DNA from: Pseudonocardia alaniniphila
GTDB lineage: Bacteria; Actinomycetota; Actinomycetes; Mycobacteriales; Pseudonocardiaceae
Assembly (NCBI RefSeq): GCF_022524485.1
Contig: NZ_JAKXMK010000014.1
Location: 1 to 49,397, forward strand
Length of the DNA: 49,397 nucleotides
Direction: 5' to 3'
The notes beneath the pieces were generated by a model. That model ran no database searches and was not told the DNA's origin. It saw only the letters and a program-made list of their open reading frames with translations. Position numbers and translations under genes: made by a program. Shown here one piece after another: positions 15,352 through 23,852 of this stretch. The first letter of the stretch is position 1; the number at the start of each line of letters is the position of its first letter.

Positions 15352-16119
15352 ATGACCAGCAGCACCACGTGGGATCCGGCGCTGTATCTCCGTTTCGACG
15401 ACCACCGCTCCCGCCCGTTCCACGACCTGTTGGCCCGCGTGGGCGCGAGCGCCCCACGCCGCGTGGTCGACCTCGGCTGCGGCCCCGGCCACCTCACCGC
15501 CCTGTTGAGCGCGCGCTGGCCGGATGCCGAGGTCGTGGCGCTCGACTCGTCGGCCGAGATGGTGACCGCCGCCCGCGAGCGGGGCGTGGTGGCCGAGCAG
15601 GCCGACGTCGCCGACTGGATGCCGTCGCCGGACACCGACGTCGTGATCACCAACGCGGTGCTGCAGTGGGTGCCGACGCACCGGCAGCTGTTGCCACGGT
15701 GGGTCGACGCCCTGCCGAGCGGTGCGTGGTTCGCGATGCAGGTGCCCGGCAACCTCGGCGCCCCCACCCACGCGCTGATCCGTGAGCTCGCAGGCGAGAC
15801 GCCGTGGCGGGGCCGGATCGATCTGCGGGGCGAGATCGCGGTGGCCGAACCGGACGAGTACGCCGAGCTGCTGGCCGGCGCGAACGCCGAGGTCGACGTC
15901 TGGGAGACCACGTACCTGCACCGCCTCACCGGCGCGGACCCTGTGCTGGAGTGGATCAGCGGCACGGCGTTGCGGCCTGTGCGTGACGCGCTCGGCGACG
16001 ACTACGCCACGTTCCGTTCGGTGCTGGCCCCTCGGCTGCGCGACGCATACCCCGCTCGGCCGGACGGCACCACGTGGTTGCCGTTCCGGCGCATCTTCGC
16101 GGTGGCCCGCAAGCGCTGA
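15352..16119 (+). CDS. tam: Trans-aconitate 2-methyltransferase
   Basis: A 255-residue class I SAM-dependent methyltransferase. The N-terminal TTWDPALYLRFDDHRSRPFHDLLARV and motif I VVDLGCGPGHLTALL (about residues 38-48) are characteristic of Tam, as are NAVLQWVPTHRQLLPRWV and FAMQVPGN. Tam methylates trans-aconitate, an inhibitory by-product of the TCA cycle. ATG 15352 has GAGGAGG upstream, 18 bases after the preceding stop. The next genes handle a C4 dicarboxylate, so the neighbourhood has an organic-acid theme. Confidence 0.9.
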   Translation: MTSSTTWDPALYLRFDDHRSRPFHDLLARVGASAPRRVVDLGCGPGHLTALLSARWPDAEVVALDSSAEMVTAARERGVVAEQADVADWMPSPDTDVVITNAVLQWVPTHRQLLPRWVDALPSGAWFAMQVPGNLGAPTHALIRELAGETPWRGRIDLRGEIAVAEPDEYAELLAGANAEVDVWETTYLHRLTGADPVLEWISGTALRPVRDALGDDYATFRSVLAPRLRDAYPARPDGTTWLPFRRIFAVARKR

Positions 16120-16208
16120 CCGCTCCTGGCAAGCGGAAACAGGGGTGGCACGAACGGGTGATCGGTGTCACTCTCGGCGATGTTGATCCCGTCACAGTGG
16201 AGGGGACC

Positions 16209-17816
16209 ATGACCGCCGAGAGCCAGCGCACCCGTACCGACGTCGACAAAGCCCTGCTCGGTCACGCCACCTATCGCAGCCTCGGAGAGCAACGGCTCTC
16301 TCCGGCCGAGGAACGGTTCGAGAAGGGCCGCCGCACGGTGGGGCTGTTCCTCGCGCCGATCGTGACGATCGTGTTCCTGGCGCTGCCGTTGGATCTCCAG
16401 CCCCAGCAGCAGGTGCTGGCCGGGATCCTGCTCGGCGTGATCGTGCTGTGGGTGAGCGAGGCGGTGCCGATCCCGGTCGGGGGCCTGATCGGCGTCGCGC
16501 TGATCGTGATGCTGCAGGTGGCGCCGGCCGACGACGTTCTGGCGAACTTCGGGTCGAGCACGGTGTTCACCTTCATCGGGGCGTTCATCCTCGCCCAGGC
16601 GATGCTCAAGCACGGCGTGGCGCGTCGCTTCGCCTTCCGGATCCTGTCGCTGCCGCGGGTCGGGCGCTCCAGCGTCGGGGTGATCATCGCGTTCGGTGCG
16701 GTCACGTGCCTCCTCTCGGCGTTCGTGTCGAACACCGCCACGGTGGCGATGCTCCTGCCTACGGCGCTGGGCATCCTGAGCGTGATCGCGAAGCTGCTGC
16801 AGGACCGCGGGCTCGTGGCCGATGACTTCGACCCGCTGCGGCTGCGCGTCGGGGCCGCGCTGATGCTGATGCTGGCGTACGGCGCGAGCGTGGGCGGCCT
16901 GCTGACGCCGGTCGGCAGCCCGCCCAACCTGATCGGCCGCGGACTGATCGAGGAGGCCACCGGGGAGCGGATCAGCTTCGCGCAGTGGGTGGCGCTGGCG
17001 TTCCCGATCTGCCTGCTGATGTTCGTGGTGCTGGCCGTCGTGCTGCTGTTGCTCAACAAGCCGGAGATCCGCCGCATCGACGGTGTCGCGGAGTACGTGG
17101 CCGAGCAGCGCTCGCAGCTGGGACCGCTCTCGCGTGCCGAGAAGAACACCTTGATCGCGTTCGGCGTCACCGTGACGCTCTGGATCCTGCCCGGCTTCGT
17201 CGCGCTCGTCGCGGGCAACGACTCGGTCGCCTACGACGTGGTGAGCGAGCGGCTCGACGAGGGCATCGTCGCCGTGTTCGGCGCGTCGCTGCTCTACCTG
17301 CTCCCGACGGACTGGCAGAACCGCGAGTTCACGCTCCGCTGGAGGGACGCCCAGCAGATCGACTGGGGAACGATCCTGCTGTTCGGCACCGGCATCATCT
17401 TCGGGGCGCTGCTCGCTGACACCGGCCTGGCCCGCACACTGGGCGAGGCCGTGTCGACGGGGCTCGGGCTCTCGAGCGTGGTCACGATCACGATCTTCGC
17501 GGTGCTGCTGGCGATCCTCGTCTCGGAGACCACCAGCAACACCGCGTCGGCGGCCGTCGTGGTGCCGATCGTCATCCCGATCGCGGTGGCTGCGGGGGTC
17601 AACCCCTTCGTGCCCGCACTGGCCGCCACGTTCGCTGCGTCGTTCGGCTTCATGCTGCCGGTGTCGACGCCGCAGAACGCCATCGTCTACGGGTCCGGCG
17701 CTGTGCCCATCACCACGATGATTCGGTCCGGCGCCGCATTCGACCTCGTCGGAGCGATACTCATCGTCGTGTTCCTTCCGCTGATGGTCGCCGCCCTCGG
17801 GCTGGGCGTCGCATGA
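16209..17816 (+). CDS. SLC13/DASS-family dicarboxylate transporter
   Basis: A 535-residue transporter with about eleven to twelve membrane segments. Both SNT substrate/sodium motifs of the divalent anion:sodium symporters are present: AFVSNTATVAMLLPTAL in the first half and ETTSNTASAAVVVPIVIP in the second, and GASVGGLLTPVGSPPNLI lies in the re-entrant loop. It imports succinate, malate, tartrate or citrate with sodium. ATG 16209 follows GTGGAGGGG. Its stop overlaps the dehydrogenase gene by ATGA, which makes tartrate or D-malate the likely substrate. Confidence 0.92.
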   Translation: MTAESQRTRTDVDKALLGHATYRSLGEQRLSPAEERFEKGRRTVGLFLAPIVTIVFLALPLDLQPQQQVLAGILLGVIVLWVSEAVPIPVGGLIGVALIVMLQVAPADDVLANFGSSTVFTFIGAFILAQAMLKHGVARRFAFRILSLPRVGRSSVGVIIAFGAVTCLLSAFVSNTATVAMLLPTALGILSVIAKLLQDRGLVADDFDPLRLRVGAALMLMLAYGASVGGLLTPVGSPPNLIGRGLIEEATGERISFAQWVALAFPICLLMFVVLAVVLLLLNKPEIRRIDGVAEYVAEQRSQLGPLSRAEKNTLIAFGVTVTLWILPGFVALVAGNDSVAYDVVSERLDEGIVAVFGASLLYLLPTDWQNREFTLRWRDAQQIDWGTILLFGTGIIFGALLADTGLARTLGEAVSTGLGLSSVVTITIFAVLLAILVSETTSNTASAAVVVPIVIPIAVAAGVNPFVPALAATFAASFGFMLPVSTPQNAIVYGSGAVPITTMIRSGAAFDLVGAILIVVFLPLMVAALGLGVA

Positions 17817-18865
17817 CCCCCCAGACAATCGCCGTGATCCCTGGCGACGGCATCGGTCACGAGGTGATCGATGCGGCCAGGGCTGTGCTGGACGCCGTGT
17901 GCGCCCGCCACGACATCGAGCTCGGCTACACCGAGTTCGACTGGTCGTGCCGTCGCTTCGAGCGCGAGGGCGCGATGATGCCGCCCGACGGGATCGACAC
18001 GCTCCGTGCGTTCGACGCGATCCTGCTCGGCGCCGTGGGCTGGCCGGGCGTGCCGGACCACGTGTCGCTGTGGGGACTGCTGATCCCGATCCGTCGCGCG
18101 TTCCGCCAGTACGTCAACCTGCGCCCCATCCGGGTGTTCGACGGCGTGCAGAGCCCGCTGCGCGGGGCCGAGAACGTCGATTTCGTCGTGGTGCGCGAGA
18201 ACGTCGAGGGCGAGTACAGCGAGGTCGGCGGCCGCGTGAACCGGGGCTTCCCGGACGAGATGGCGGTGCAGGAGTCGATCTTCACGCGGGTCGGGGTGAG
18301 CCGGATCGCCGACTTCGCCTTCGAGCTGGCGGCGTCCCGGCGCGGGTACCTCACCTCCGCGACGAAGTCGAACGGGATCGTGCACACCCTCCCGTTCTGG
18401 GACGAGGTCGTGGCCGAGCGCGCGGCCCGGCACCCCGACGTGCGGTGGGACAGCGAGCACATCGACGCCCTCGCCGCGAAGTTCGTGCTGCAGCCCGAGC
18501 GGTTCGACGTGGTGGTGGGCTCGAACCTGTTCGGCGACATCCTCTCCGACCTCGCCGCGGCCGTCGCGGGCTCGATCGGGATCGCGCCGTCGGCCAACCT
18601 GGACCCCACGAGGGAGTTCCCCTCCATGTTCGAACCGGTGCACGGTTCGGCACCGGACATCGCCGGCACGGGTGTGGCCAACCCGGTGGGGGCGGTGTGG
18701 TCGGCGGCGCTGATGCTGGGGCACCTCGGCCACCCGGACGCGGCCGCCGACGTCCTGGACGCGATGGAGGCCACGCTCGCGAAGCCGGAGACGCGCACGG
18801 CCGACCTCGGGGGCAGCGCCTCGACCTCCGAGGTGACCGAGGCCCTGGTGGCGCGCCTGCGCTGA
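17813..18865 (+). CDS. Tartrate/D-malate dehydrogenase (isocitrate dehydrogenase family)
   Basis: A 350-residue NAD-dependent beta-decarboxylating dehydrogenase. IAVIPGDGIGHEVI opens the protein; LLIPIRRAFRQYVNLRPIRVF, VVVRENVEGEYSEVGGR, the catalytic lysine region TSATKSNGIV and the metal-binding NLFGDILSDLAA follow. The combination LRPIRVFDGV and WSCRRFEREGAMMP resembles tartrate dehydrogenase/decarboxylase and D-malate dehydrogenase rather than isopropylmalate or isocitrate dehydrogenase. It acts on tartrate or D-malate delivered by the transporter with which it overlaps. Confidence 0.9.
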   Translation: MTPQTIAVIPGDGIGHEVIDAARAVLDAVCARHDIELGYTEFDWSCRRFEREGAMMPPDGIDTLRAFDAILLGAVGWPGVPDHVSLWGLLIPIRRAFRQYVNLRPIRVFDGVQSPLRGAENVDFVVVRENVEGEYSEVGGRVNRGFPDEMAVQESIFTRVGVSRIADFAFELAASRRGYLTSATKSNGIVHTLPFWDEVVAERAARHPDVRWDSEHIDALAAKFVLQPERFDVVVGSNLFGDILSDLAAAVAGSIGIAPSANLDPTREFPSMFEPVHGSAPDIAGTGVANPVGAVWSAALMLGHLGHPDAAADVLDAMEATLAKPETRTADLGGSASTSEVTEALVARLR

Positions 18866-18887
18866 GCGGGGGATGGGCTGATCGGCC

Positions 18888-18937
18888 GACGAGCGGCACT
18901 CCTGCACGCCAGGTTTCGGACGGACGCGCCGCTCGTC
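18888..18937. terminator. Inverted repeat between convergent genes
   Basis: GACGAGCGGC (18888-18897) and GCCGCTCGTC (18928-18937) are perfect 10-bp arms around 30 bases. The site lies 22 bases after the dehydrogenase stop and 14 bases after the stop of the opposing phosphatase gene, a good place for a terminator serving both strands. The long loop makes it weaker than a classic hairpin. Confidence 0.45.
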
Positions 18938-18951
18938 CGGCAAGCTCGGGC

Positions 18952-19431
18952 TCAGCCGGCCGGGTTCGCCGGGCGTTGCGTCGCGAACCACGTGATCCAG
19001 CGGCGTTGGCCGGGTGTCTCCACCGCGTGAGGCCGGTAGTGCTCACGGGTCCAGCGCACTGCGTCGTCGGCCGGGTGGCCCGCGAGCACGGCCATGCAGG
19101 CGATCACCGTGCCTGTGCGGCCGTTGCCGCCGCCGCACGCCACCTCGACCAGTTCCCCGGCGCGGGCGAGCGAGTAGGCGTGCTCGATCAGCGCGGCGGC
19201 CGCCTCGTCGTCGCGCGGTACGCGGAAATCGGGCCAGTCGATCCAGTCGGCGGGCCAGTCAGGTCGCCACGCCGGTGCGCGGTCGAAGAACCGGCGCTTC
19301 GCCTCGGGCGGGCGGCCGAGGTAGAGCCCGTACGTGGGGGACGGCCCGGGCCGGACGGGTTGGCGGCGGCCCCACCCCCGTACCGGGGTTCCGTCGGGTA
19401 GAGCGATCGCGCCGTCGAGCTGGTCCGTCAT
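18952..19431 (-). CDS. Protein-tyrosine-phosphatase-like protein
   Basis: A 159-residue protein with the cysteine phosphatase signature CX5R, C99-G-G-G-N-G-R105-T-G, preceded by the hydrophobic strand LVEVA. A possible general-acid aspartate is in IDWPDFRVPRDD. The fold matches small dual-specificity phosphatases found in actinobacteria. ATG 19431 begins MTDQLDGAIALPDGTPVRGWG; GGATGG stands a few bases upstream. It is divergent from the FAH-family gene with 191 bases between, which include a copy of the 55-bp stem-loop repeat. Substrate unknown. Confidence 0.8.
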   Translation of the reverse strand: MTDQLDGAIALPDGTPVRGWGRRQPVRPGPSPTYGLYLGRPPEAKRRFFDRAPAWRPDWPADWIDWPDFRVPRDDEAAAALIEHAYSLARAGELVEVACGGGNGRTGTVIACMAVLAGHPADDAVRWTREHYRPHAVETPGQRRWITWFATQRPANPAG

Positions 19432-19485
19432 CCGGCCATCCTGCCGTCGTGTGATCGACGACTCAGTGCGGGGTCGCAGGCGCCT

Positions 19486-19540
19486 TGATCGTCCCGAGAA
19501 CTGCGTATCGGCCCTTGCGAGGGCGCGACCCCGGATCTCG
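19486..19540. repeat. 55-bp stem-loop repeat, copy A
   Basis: This stretch matches 33393-33447 without gaps at 46 of 55 positions. Inside it GCCCTTGCGAGGGC forms a short hairpin, and the outer arms CGAGA and TCTCG pair. It lies between two divergent genes, so it is not simply a terminator. See copy B for the better-preserved structure. Confidence 0.7.
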
Positions 19541-19622
19541 TGGCGATCACCCCGTTCCGGTGTTCGGGCAATACGATCCAGTCGGGGCGCCGGAGCTCCA
19601 GGAACCGGGGGTGCGCACGCGC

Positions 19623-20534
19623 ATGGAGATCGTCCGCTACATCGAGCCGGGAGTGCAGAGCCCCCGCGTCGGTCTGCGCCGGGACGGCAAGGTGTCGCCG
19701 TTGCCCTGGGCCAGTGTCGCGGAGTTGCTGCGCGAGTCACGGGATGAGCTGCGCGAGCGGCTGACCGCTGCCGGTGACGCCGAGGTGGATGCGGACGCCG
19801 TCACCTTCCTGCCGCCGGTGGACGGCCGTACCGAGGTGTGGGCGGCGGGCGTCACCTACGAGCGCTCGCGCACCGGCCGGGTCGAGGAGAGCAGCGAGGC
19901 CTCCGTCTACGAGAAGGTGTACGACGCGGAGCGTCCGGAGCTGTTCCTCAAGTCGGTGGCCTGGCGGGTCGTCACCGACGGCGAGCCGGTGGCGCTGCGC
20001 TCGGACTCCACCGTCGACGTCCCGGAGCCGGAGCTCGCGGTCGTCGCCAACCGGTTCGGCGAGATCGTCGGCTACACGGTGTGCAACGACATGAGCTCAC
20101 GCTCCATCGAGGGCGAGAACCCCCTGTACGTCCCGCAGGCGAAGATCTTCAGCGGGTGCTGCGCGCTGGCCACCGGCATCCGGCCGGCCTGGGAGGTGCC
20201 CGACGCGGGCGACCTGGCCATCTCCGTGCGGGTGCGCCGCGGCGAGGAGACCGTCTTCAGCGGCGACACGAGCACCGCCCGCCTGCACCGCACACTCGAC
20301 GAGCTGATCGCGGCGCTCTTCGCGCCCACCGACTTCCCCGACGGGGCGATCCTCGCCACCGGCACGGGGATCGTCCCGGAACTGAGCTTCTCGCTCGCCG
20401 AGGGCGACCGGGTGGAGATCGAGATCGCCGAGGTGGGCACCCTGACCAACCCGGTCGTCCGCGGCCGCGAACCGATGTCGTGGCTCGTGGACGCCCTCGA
20501 CCGCCCGGACGCCAGAAGGAAGGCGCAGCTGTGA
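19623..20534 (+). CDS. Fumarylacetoacetate hydrolase-family protein (probable 2-keto-3-deoxy-acid dehydratase)
   Basis: A 303-residue FAH-fold enzyme. The core shows YTVCNDMSSRSIEGENPLYVPQAK, where the acidic metal ligands of the family lie, and DGAILATGTGIVPELSFSLAEGDRVEIEIAEVGTLTNPV. The usual FAH reaction cleaves acylpyruvates, but the coupled aldehyde dehydrogenase and the EVWAAGVTYERS N-terminal block resemble 2-keto-3-deoxy-D-arabinonate dehydratase, which turns a keto-deoxy sugar acid into 2-oxoglutarate semialdehyde. That assignment is inference from context. ATG 19623 is preferred; GTG 19611 is in frame four codons upstream. The stop overlaps the next start as GTGA. Confidence 0.8.
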   Translation: MEIVRYIEPGVQSPRVGLRRDGKVSPLPWASVAELLRESRDELRERLTAAGDAEVDADAVTFLPPVDGRTEVWAAGVTYERSRTGRVEESSEASVYEKVYDAERPELFLKSVAWRVVTDGEPVALRSDSTVDVPEPELAVVANRFGEIVGYTVCNDMSSRSIEGENPLYVPQAKIFSGCCALATGIRPAWEVPDAGDLAISVRVRRGEETVFSGDTSTARLHRTLDELIAALFAPTDFPDGAILATGTGIVPELSFSLAEGDRVEIEIAEVGTLTNPVVRGREPMSWLVDALDRPDARRKAQL

Positions 20535-21994
20535 ACGACACCACCCACGACGAGCTCGCCGCGGTTCTCGCCGCGGCCGCCAGTGCCGCCGCTCCGTTGG
20601 CCGCGCTGCGTCCGGCGGAACGTGCGGCGCTGCTGCGGGCCGCTGCCGACGCACTCGACGCCGCTGCCGACGAGCTGGTGCCGATCGCCATCGCCGAGTC
20701 GGCGTTGCCGGAGCCTCGGCTGACCGGCGAGGTGGCTCGCTCCAGCGGGCAGCTGCGGCTCTTCGCCGAGGCGCTCGAGGAGGGTTCCTACCTCGAGGTC
20801 ATCATCGACACCGCCGACCCTGACGCGGCGCCGGTTCCCCGGCCCGACCTGCGCCGCATGCTCGTGCCGCTCGGTCCGGTGCTGGTGTTCGCGGCGAGCA
20901 ACTTCCCCTTCGCGTTCAGCGTGCCCGGCGGCGACACGGCCTCGGCGCTGGCGGCGGGCTCGCCCGTCGTGCTCAAGGCCCATCCCGGTCACCCCGAGCT
21001 GTCGCGGCGCACCGGCGAGGTGCTCGTCGACGCGCTGCGCGCCGCCGGCGCCCCCGAGGGGACGTTCGCGGTGGTGCACGGCATGGACGCCGGCACCACG
21101 GCGCTGGTCGACCCGCGGATCAAGGCCGCGGCCTTCACCGGTTCGGTCCGCGGTGGCCGGGCGCTGCTCGACATCGCGTCCACGCGTCCGGAGCCGATCC
21201 CGTTCTACGGGGAGCTGGGCAGCCTCAACCCGGTGTTCGTCACGCAGGCCGCGGTGGCCGCGCGCGGCGAGGCGATCGTCGACGGCTTCGTCGGCTCGTT
21301 CACCCTCGGCACCGGCCAGTTCTGCACGAAGCCCGGCCTGTTGTTCCTCCCGGAGGGACACGGGCTGGAGCAGCGGCTCGTCGAGAGTGCGCGCGGCGTG
21401 GGCGCGGCCGGGATGCTCAACGACCGCATCCGCGCCGGGCACGCGGAGGAGCGCGAGCGGCTGGCCGGGCTCAGCCAGCTGCGCACCCTCGTCCGCGGGG
21501 ACGACGCCGAGGCCAGGGTCGCTCCCACGCTGCTGACCACCACCGCGAAGGAGCTTCTCGCCGACCCGGACCCGGTGCTGCAGGAGTGCTTCGGGCCCAC
21601 CTCGATCGTCGTCGAGTACAGCGGCCCCGACGAGCTTCGCGCGGCGGCCGAGGCGTTCGGCGGCAACCTGACCGCCACCGTCCACGCCGAGGACACCGAC
21701 GCCGGTGCGTTGTCGCCGCTGGTCGACGTGCTGCGTGATCGCGCCGGCCGGCTCGTCTACAACGGCTGGCCCACCGGCGTGGCCGTGGCCTGGGCGATGC
21801 ACCACGGCGGCCCGTACCCGTCCACCACGGCGTCGATCCACACCTCCGTCGGCGTCACCGCGGTGCGCCGGTTCCTGCGGCCGGTCTGCTACCAGAACAC
21901 GCCGCAAGCCCTGCTGCCGGAGGCGCTGTGGGACGACAACCCCCTCGGCCTGCCGAGGCGGATCGACGGGGTGATCTCCCAGCGCGCGCTCTGA
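20531..21994 (+). CDS. Aldehyde dehydrogenase, 2-oxoglutarate semialdehyde type
   Basis: A 487-residue NAD(P)-dependent aldehyde dehydrogenase. The fold signatures are VFAASNFPFAFSVPGGDTASALAAG, VVLKAHPGHPELS, AFTGSVRGGRAL, the general base in GELGSLNPVF and the catalytic cysteine in GTGQFCTKPGL. The GELGS/GQFCTKPGL pattern and the C-terminal NGWPTGVAVAWAMHHGGPYP are those of alpha-ketoglutaric semialdehyde dehydrogenases. It would oxidise the semialdehyde made by the coupled FAH-family dehydratase to 2-oxoglutarate, closing a Weimberg-type route. The upstream dehydrogenase and sugar-acid dehydratase are not in this window. Confidence 0.88.
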   Translation: MNDTTHDELAAVLAAAASAAAPLAALRPAERAALLRAAADALDAAADELVPIAIAESALPEPRLTGEVARSSGQLRLFAEALEEGSYLEVIIDTADPDAAPVPRPDLRRMLVPLGPVLVFAASNFPFAFSVPGGDTASALAAGSPVVLKAHPGHPELSRRTGEVLVDALRAAGAPEGTFAVVHGMDAGTTALVDPRIKAAAFTGSVRGGRALLDIASTRPEPIPFYGELGSLNPVFVTQAAVAARGEAIVDGFVGSFTLGTGQFCTKPGLLFLPEGHGLEQRLVESARGVGAAGMLNDRIRAGHAEERERLAGLSQLRTLVRGDDAEARVAPTLLTTTAKELLADPDPVLQECFGPTSIVVEYSGPDELRAAAEAFGGNLTATVHAEDTDAGALSPLVDVLRDRAGRLVYNGWPTGVAVAWAMHHGGPYPSTTASIHTSVGVTAVRRFLRPVCYQNTPQALLPEALWDDNPLGLPRRIDGVISQRAL

Positions 21995-22193
21995 CGCACG
22001 GGCGCGAGCCTCTCGTCCACGTGGACATCCCGGTGCCGCCACCCGGAGCAGCATCCGGGCAGAGGGCCTCGCGGCGGGGCGTTCGCGGGGATAGGTTCGA
22101 AGAGGTGTGTTCGCCGCGGGCGGACGCCGGCAGCACCACGCACCGTCGCGTGGGCATTATCGACGGAACGGCAATTTCGGCAGGAGCCCCCGA

Positions 22194-23852
22194 ATGACCA
22201 AACCCGTCCTCATGACCGTGGACGACGACCCCGGCGTGAGCCGCTCCGTTGCGCGCGATCTTCGGCGCCGCTACGGCCAGGACTACCGCGTGGTGCGCGC
22301 CGAGTCCGGGGCCGAAGCCCTGGAGGCCCTGCGGGAGCTGACGCTGCGCGGCGAGCCGGTGGCCGCGATCCTCGCCGACTATCGGATGCCCGAGATGAAC
22401 GGCATCGAGTTCCTCGAACAGGCGATGGACGTCGCGCCGCATGCCCGCCGAGCGCTGCTCACCGCCTACGCCGACACCGACGCCGCCATCCAGGCGATCA
22501 ACCTGGTCGATGTCGACCACTATCTGCTCAAGCCGTGGGACCCACCGGAGGAGAAGCTCTACCCGGTGATCGACGCGCTCGTGGAGACGTGGCGGGCCGT
22601 GGGCGTGCGGCCCGTGGAGGAGGTCCGCGTCGTCGGGCACCGGTGGTCGGCCGAGTGCTTCGCGGCACGCGACTTCCTGGCCCGCAACTCGGTGCCCTAC
22701 CTCTACTACTCGATCGACGACCCGGAGGGCGCCCGCCTGCTCGAGGCCGCGGGCGCATCGCCCGAGGACGTCCCGCTGGTGATCACCACCGACGGCACGG
22801 CGCTGCGTTCCCCGTCCGACGCCGAGATCGCCACGGCGTGCGGGCTCACCACCGACCCGGTGTCGGACTTCTACGACCTCATCGTGATCGGCGGTGGCCC
22901 GGCGGGGCTCGGTTCGGCGGTCTACGGCGCGTCGGAGGGTCTGCGCACGGTGCTGGTGGAGCGCCAGGCCACCGGTGGCCAGGCCGGGCAGAGCTCGCGG
23001 ATCGAGAACTACCTCGGGTTCCCTGATGGCGTCTCCGGCGCCCAGCTCACCGACCGGGCCCGCCGGCAGGCCGCGAAGTTCGGCGCCGAGGTGCTCACGG
23101 CCCGCGACGTCGTCGCCCTCGAGGTGCGCGGCTCGGCCCGCGTCGTGCGGTTCGGTGACGGCAGTGAGATCGCCGCGCACGCCGTGGTGCTGGCCACCGG
23201 TGTCTCCTACCGGAGCCTGAACGCACCGGGGGTCAAGGAGCTCACCGGCCGAGGCGTGTTCTACGGCTCCGCCGCCACCGAAGCGCCCGGCTGCCGTGGC
23301 GAGGACGTCTACATCGTCGGCGGCGCCAACTCCGCCGGTCAGGCTGCGGTGTTCTTCTCCAAGCACGCCGCCACCGTCACGCTGCTGGTACGCGGACCGA
23401 ACTTGGAGGCGTCAATGTCGACGTACCTGATCAAACAACTGGAGGCGATCGACAACGTCTCGGTCCGCACCCGGTCGGAGGTCGTGGAGGCGAACGGTGA
23501 CGGTCACCTGCAGTCGCTGACCATCTGCGACCGGGAGACCGGGGACATCGACTCGGTGAAGGCGGCGTCGATGTTCGTCTTCATCGGTGCGGCTCCGCGC
23601 ACGGAGTGGCTGGACGGAGTGGTGGAGCGCGACAAGCGCGGATTCGTGCGTACCGGCCCCGACCTCGTCGTCGACGGGCAACGGCCGCCAGGCTGGCCGC
23701 TGGACCGCGATCCGTACCACCTGGAGTCGAGCGTGCCCGGCGTGTTCGTGGCGGGCGACGTCCGGGCTGACTCGGTCAAGCGTGTCGCGTCCGCGGTCGG
23801 CGAGGGCGCCATGGCCGTCACGCTCGTCCACCGTTTCCTGGCGGACCAGTGA
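22194..23852 (+). CDS. Receiver domain-thioredoxin reductase-like fusion
   Basis: A 552-residue three-part protein. Residues 1-125 are a response-regulator receiver with D10-D12, phosphorylation site D62 in LADYRMPEMNG, T90 and K113. Residues 140-218 look like a glutaredoxin/thioredoxin-like insert (VRVVGHRWSAECFAARDFLARNSVPY). From residue 226 an FAD/NAD(P)-binding thioredoxin-reductase-like fold begins with DLIVIGGGPAG, followed by GGQAGQSSRIENYLGFPDG and VYIVGGANSAGQAA. The redox dithiol is missing: where thioredoxin reductases have CATC, residues 358-364 read GSAATEA. It cannot be a standard disulfide reductase. ATG 22194 is preceded by GGCAGGAG. It overlaps a sensor kinase gene by GTGA, so it is probably the phosphorylated output protein of that kinase. 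Confidence 0.9.
   Translation: MTKPVLMTVDDDPGVSRSVARDLRRRYGQDYRVVRAESGAEALEALRELTLRGEPVAAILADYRMPEMNGIEFLEQAMDVAPHARRALLTAYADTDAAIQAINLVDVDHYLLKPWDPPEEKLYPVIDALVETWRAVGVRPVEEVRVVGHRWSAECFAARDFLARNSVPYLYYSIDDPEGARLLEAAGASPEDVPLVITTDGTALRSPSDAEIATACGLTTDPVSDFYDLIVIGGGPAGLGSAVYGASEGLRTVLVERQATGGQAGQSSRIENYLGFPDGVSGAQLTDRARRQAAKFGAEVLTARDVVALEVRGSARVVRFGDGSEIAAHAVVLATGVSYRSLNAPGVKELTGRGVFYGSAATEAPGCRGEDVYIVGGANSAGQAAVFFSKHAATVTLLVRGPNLEASMSTYLIKQLEAIDNVSVRTRSEVVEANGDGHLQSLTICDRETGDIDSVKAASMFVFIGAAPRTEWLDGVVERDKRGFVRTGPDLVVDGQRPPGWPLDRDPYHLESSVPGVFVAGDVRADSVKRVASAVGEGAMAVTLVHRFLADQ

Noticed and set aside
16120..16208. Small hairpin CCGCT/AGCGG after tam as terminator
   Set aside because: Only five base pairs and no supporting features.
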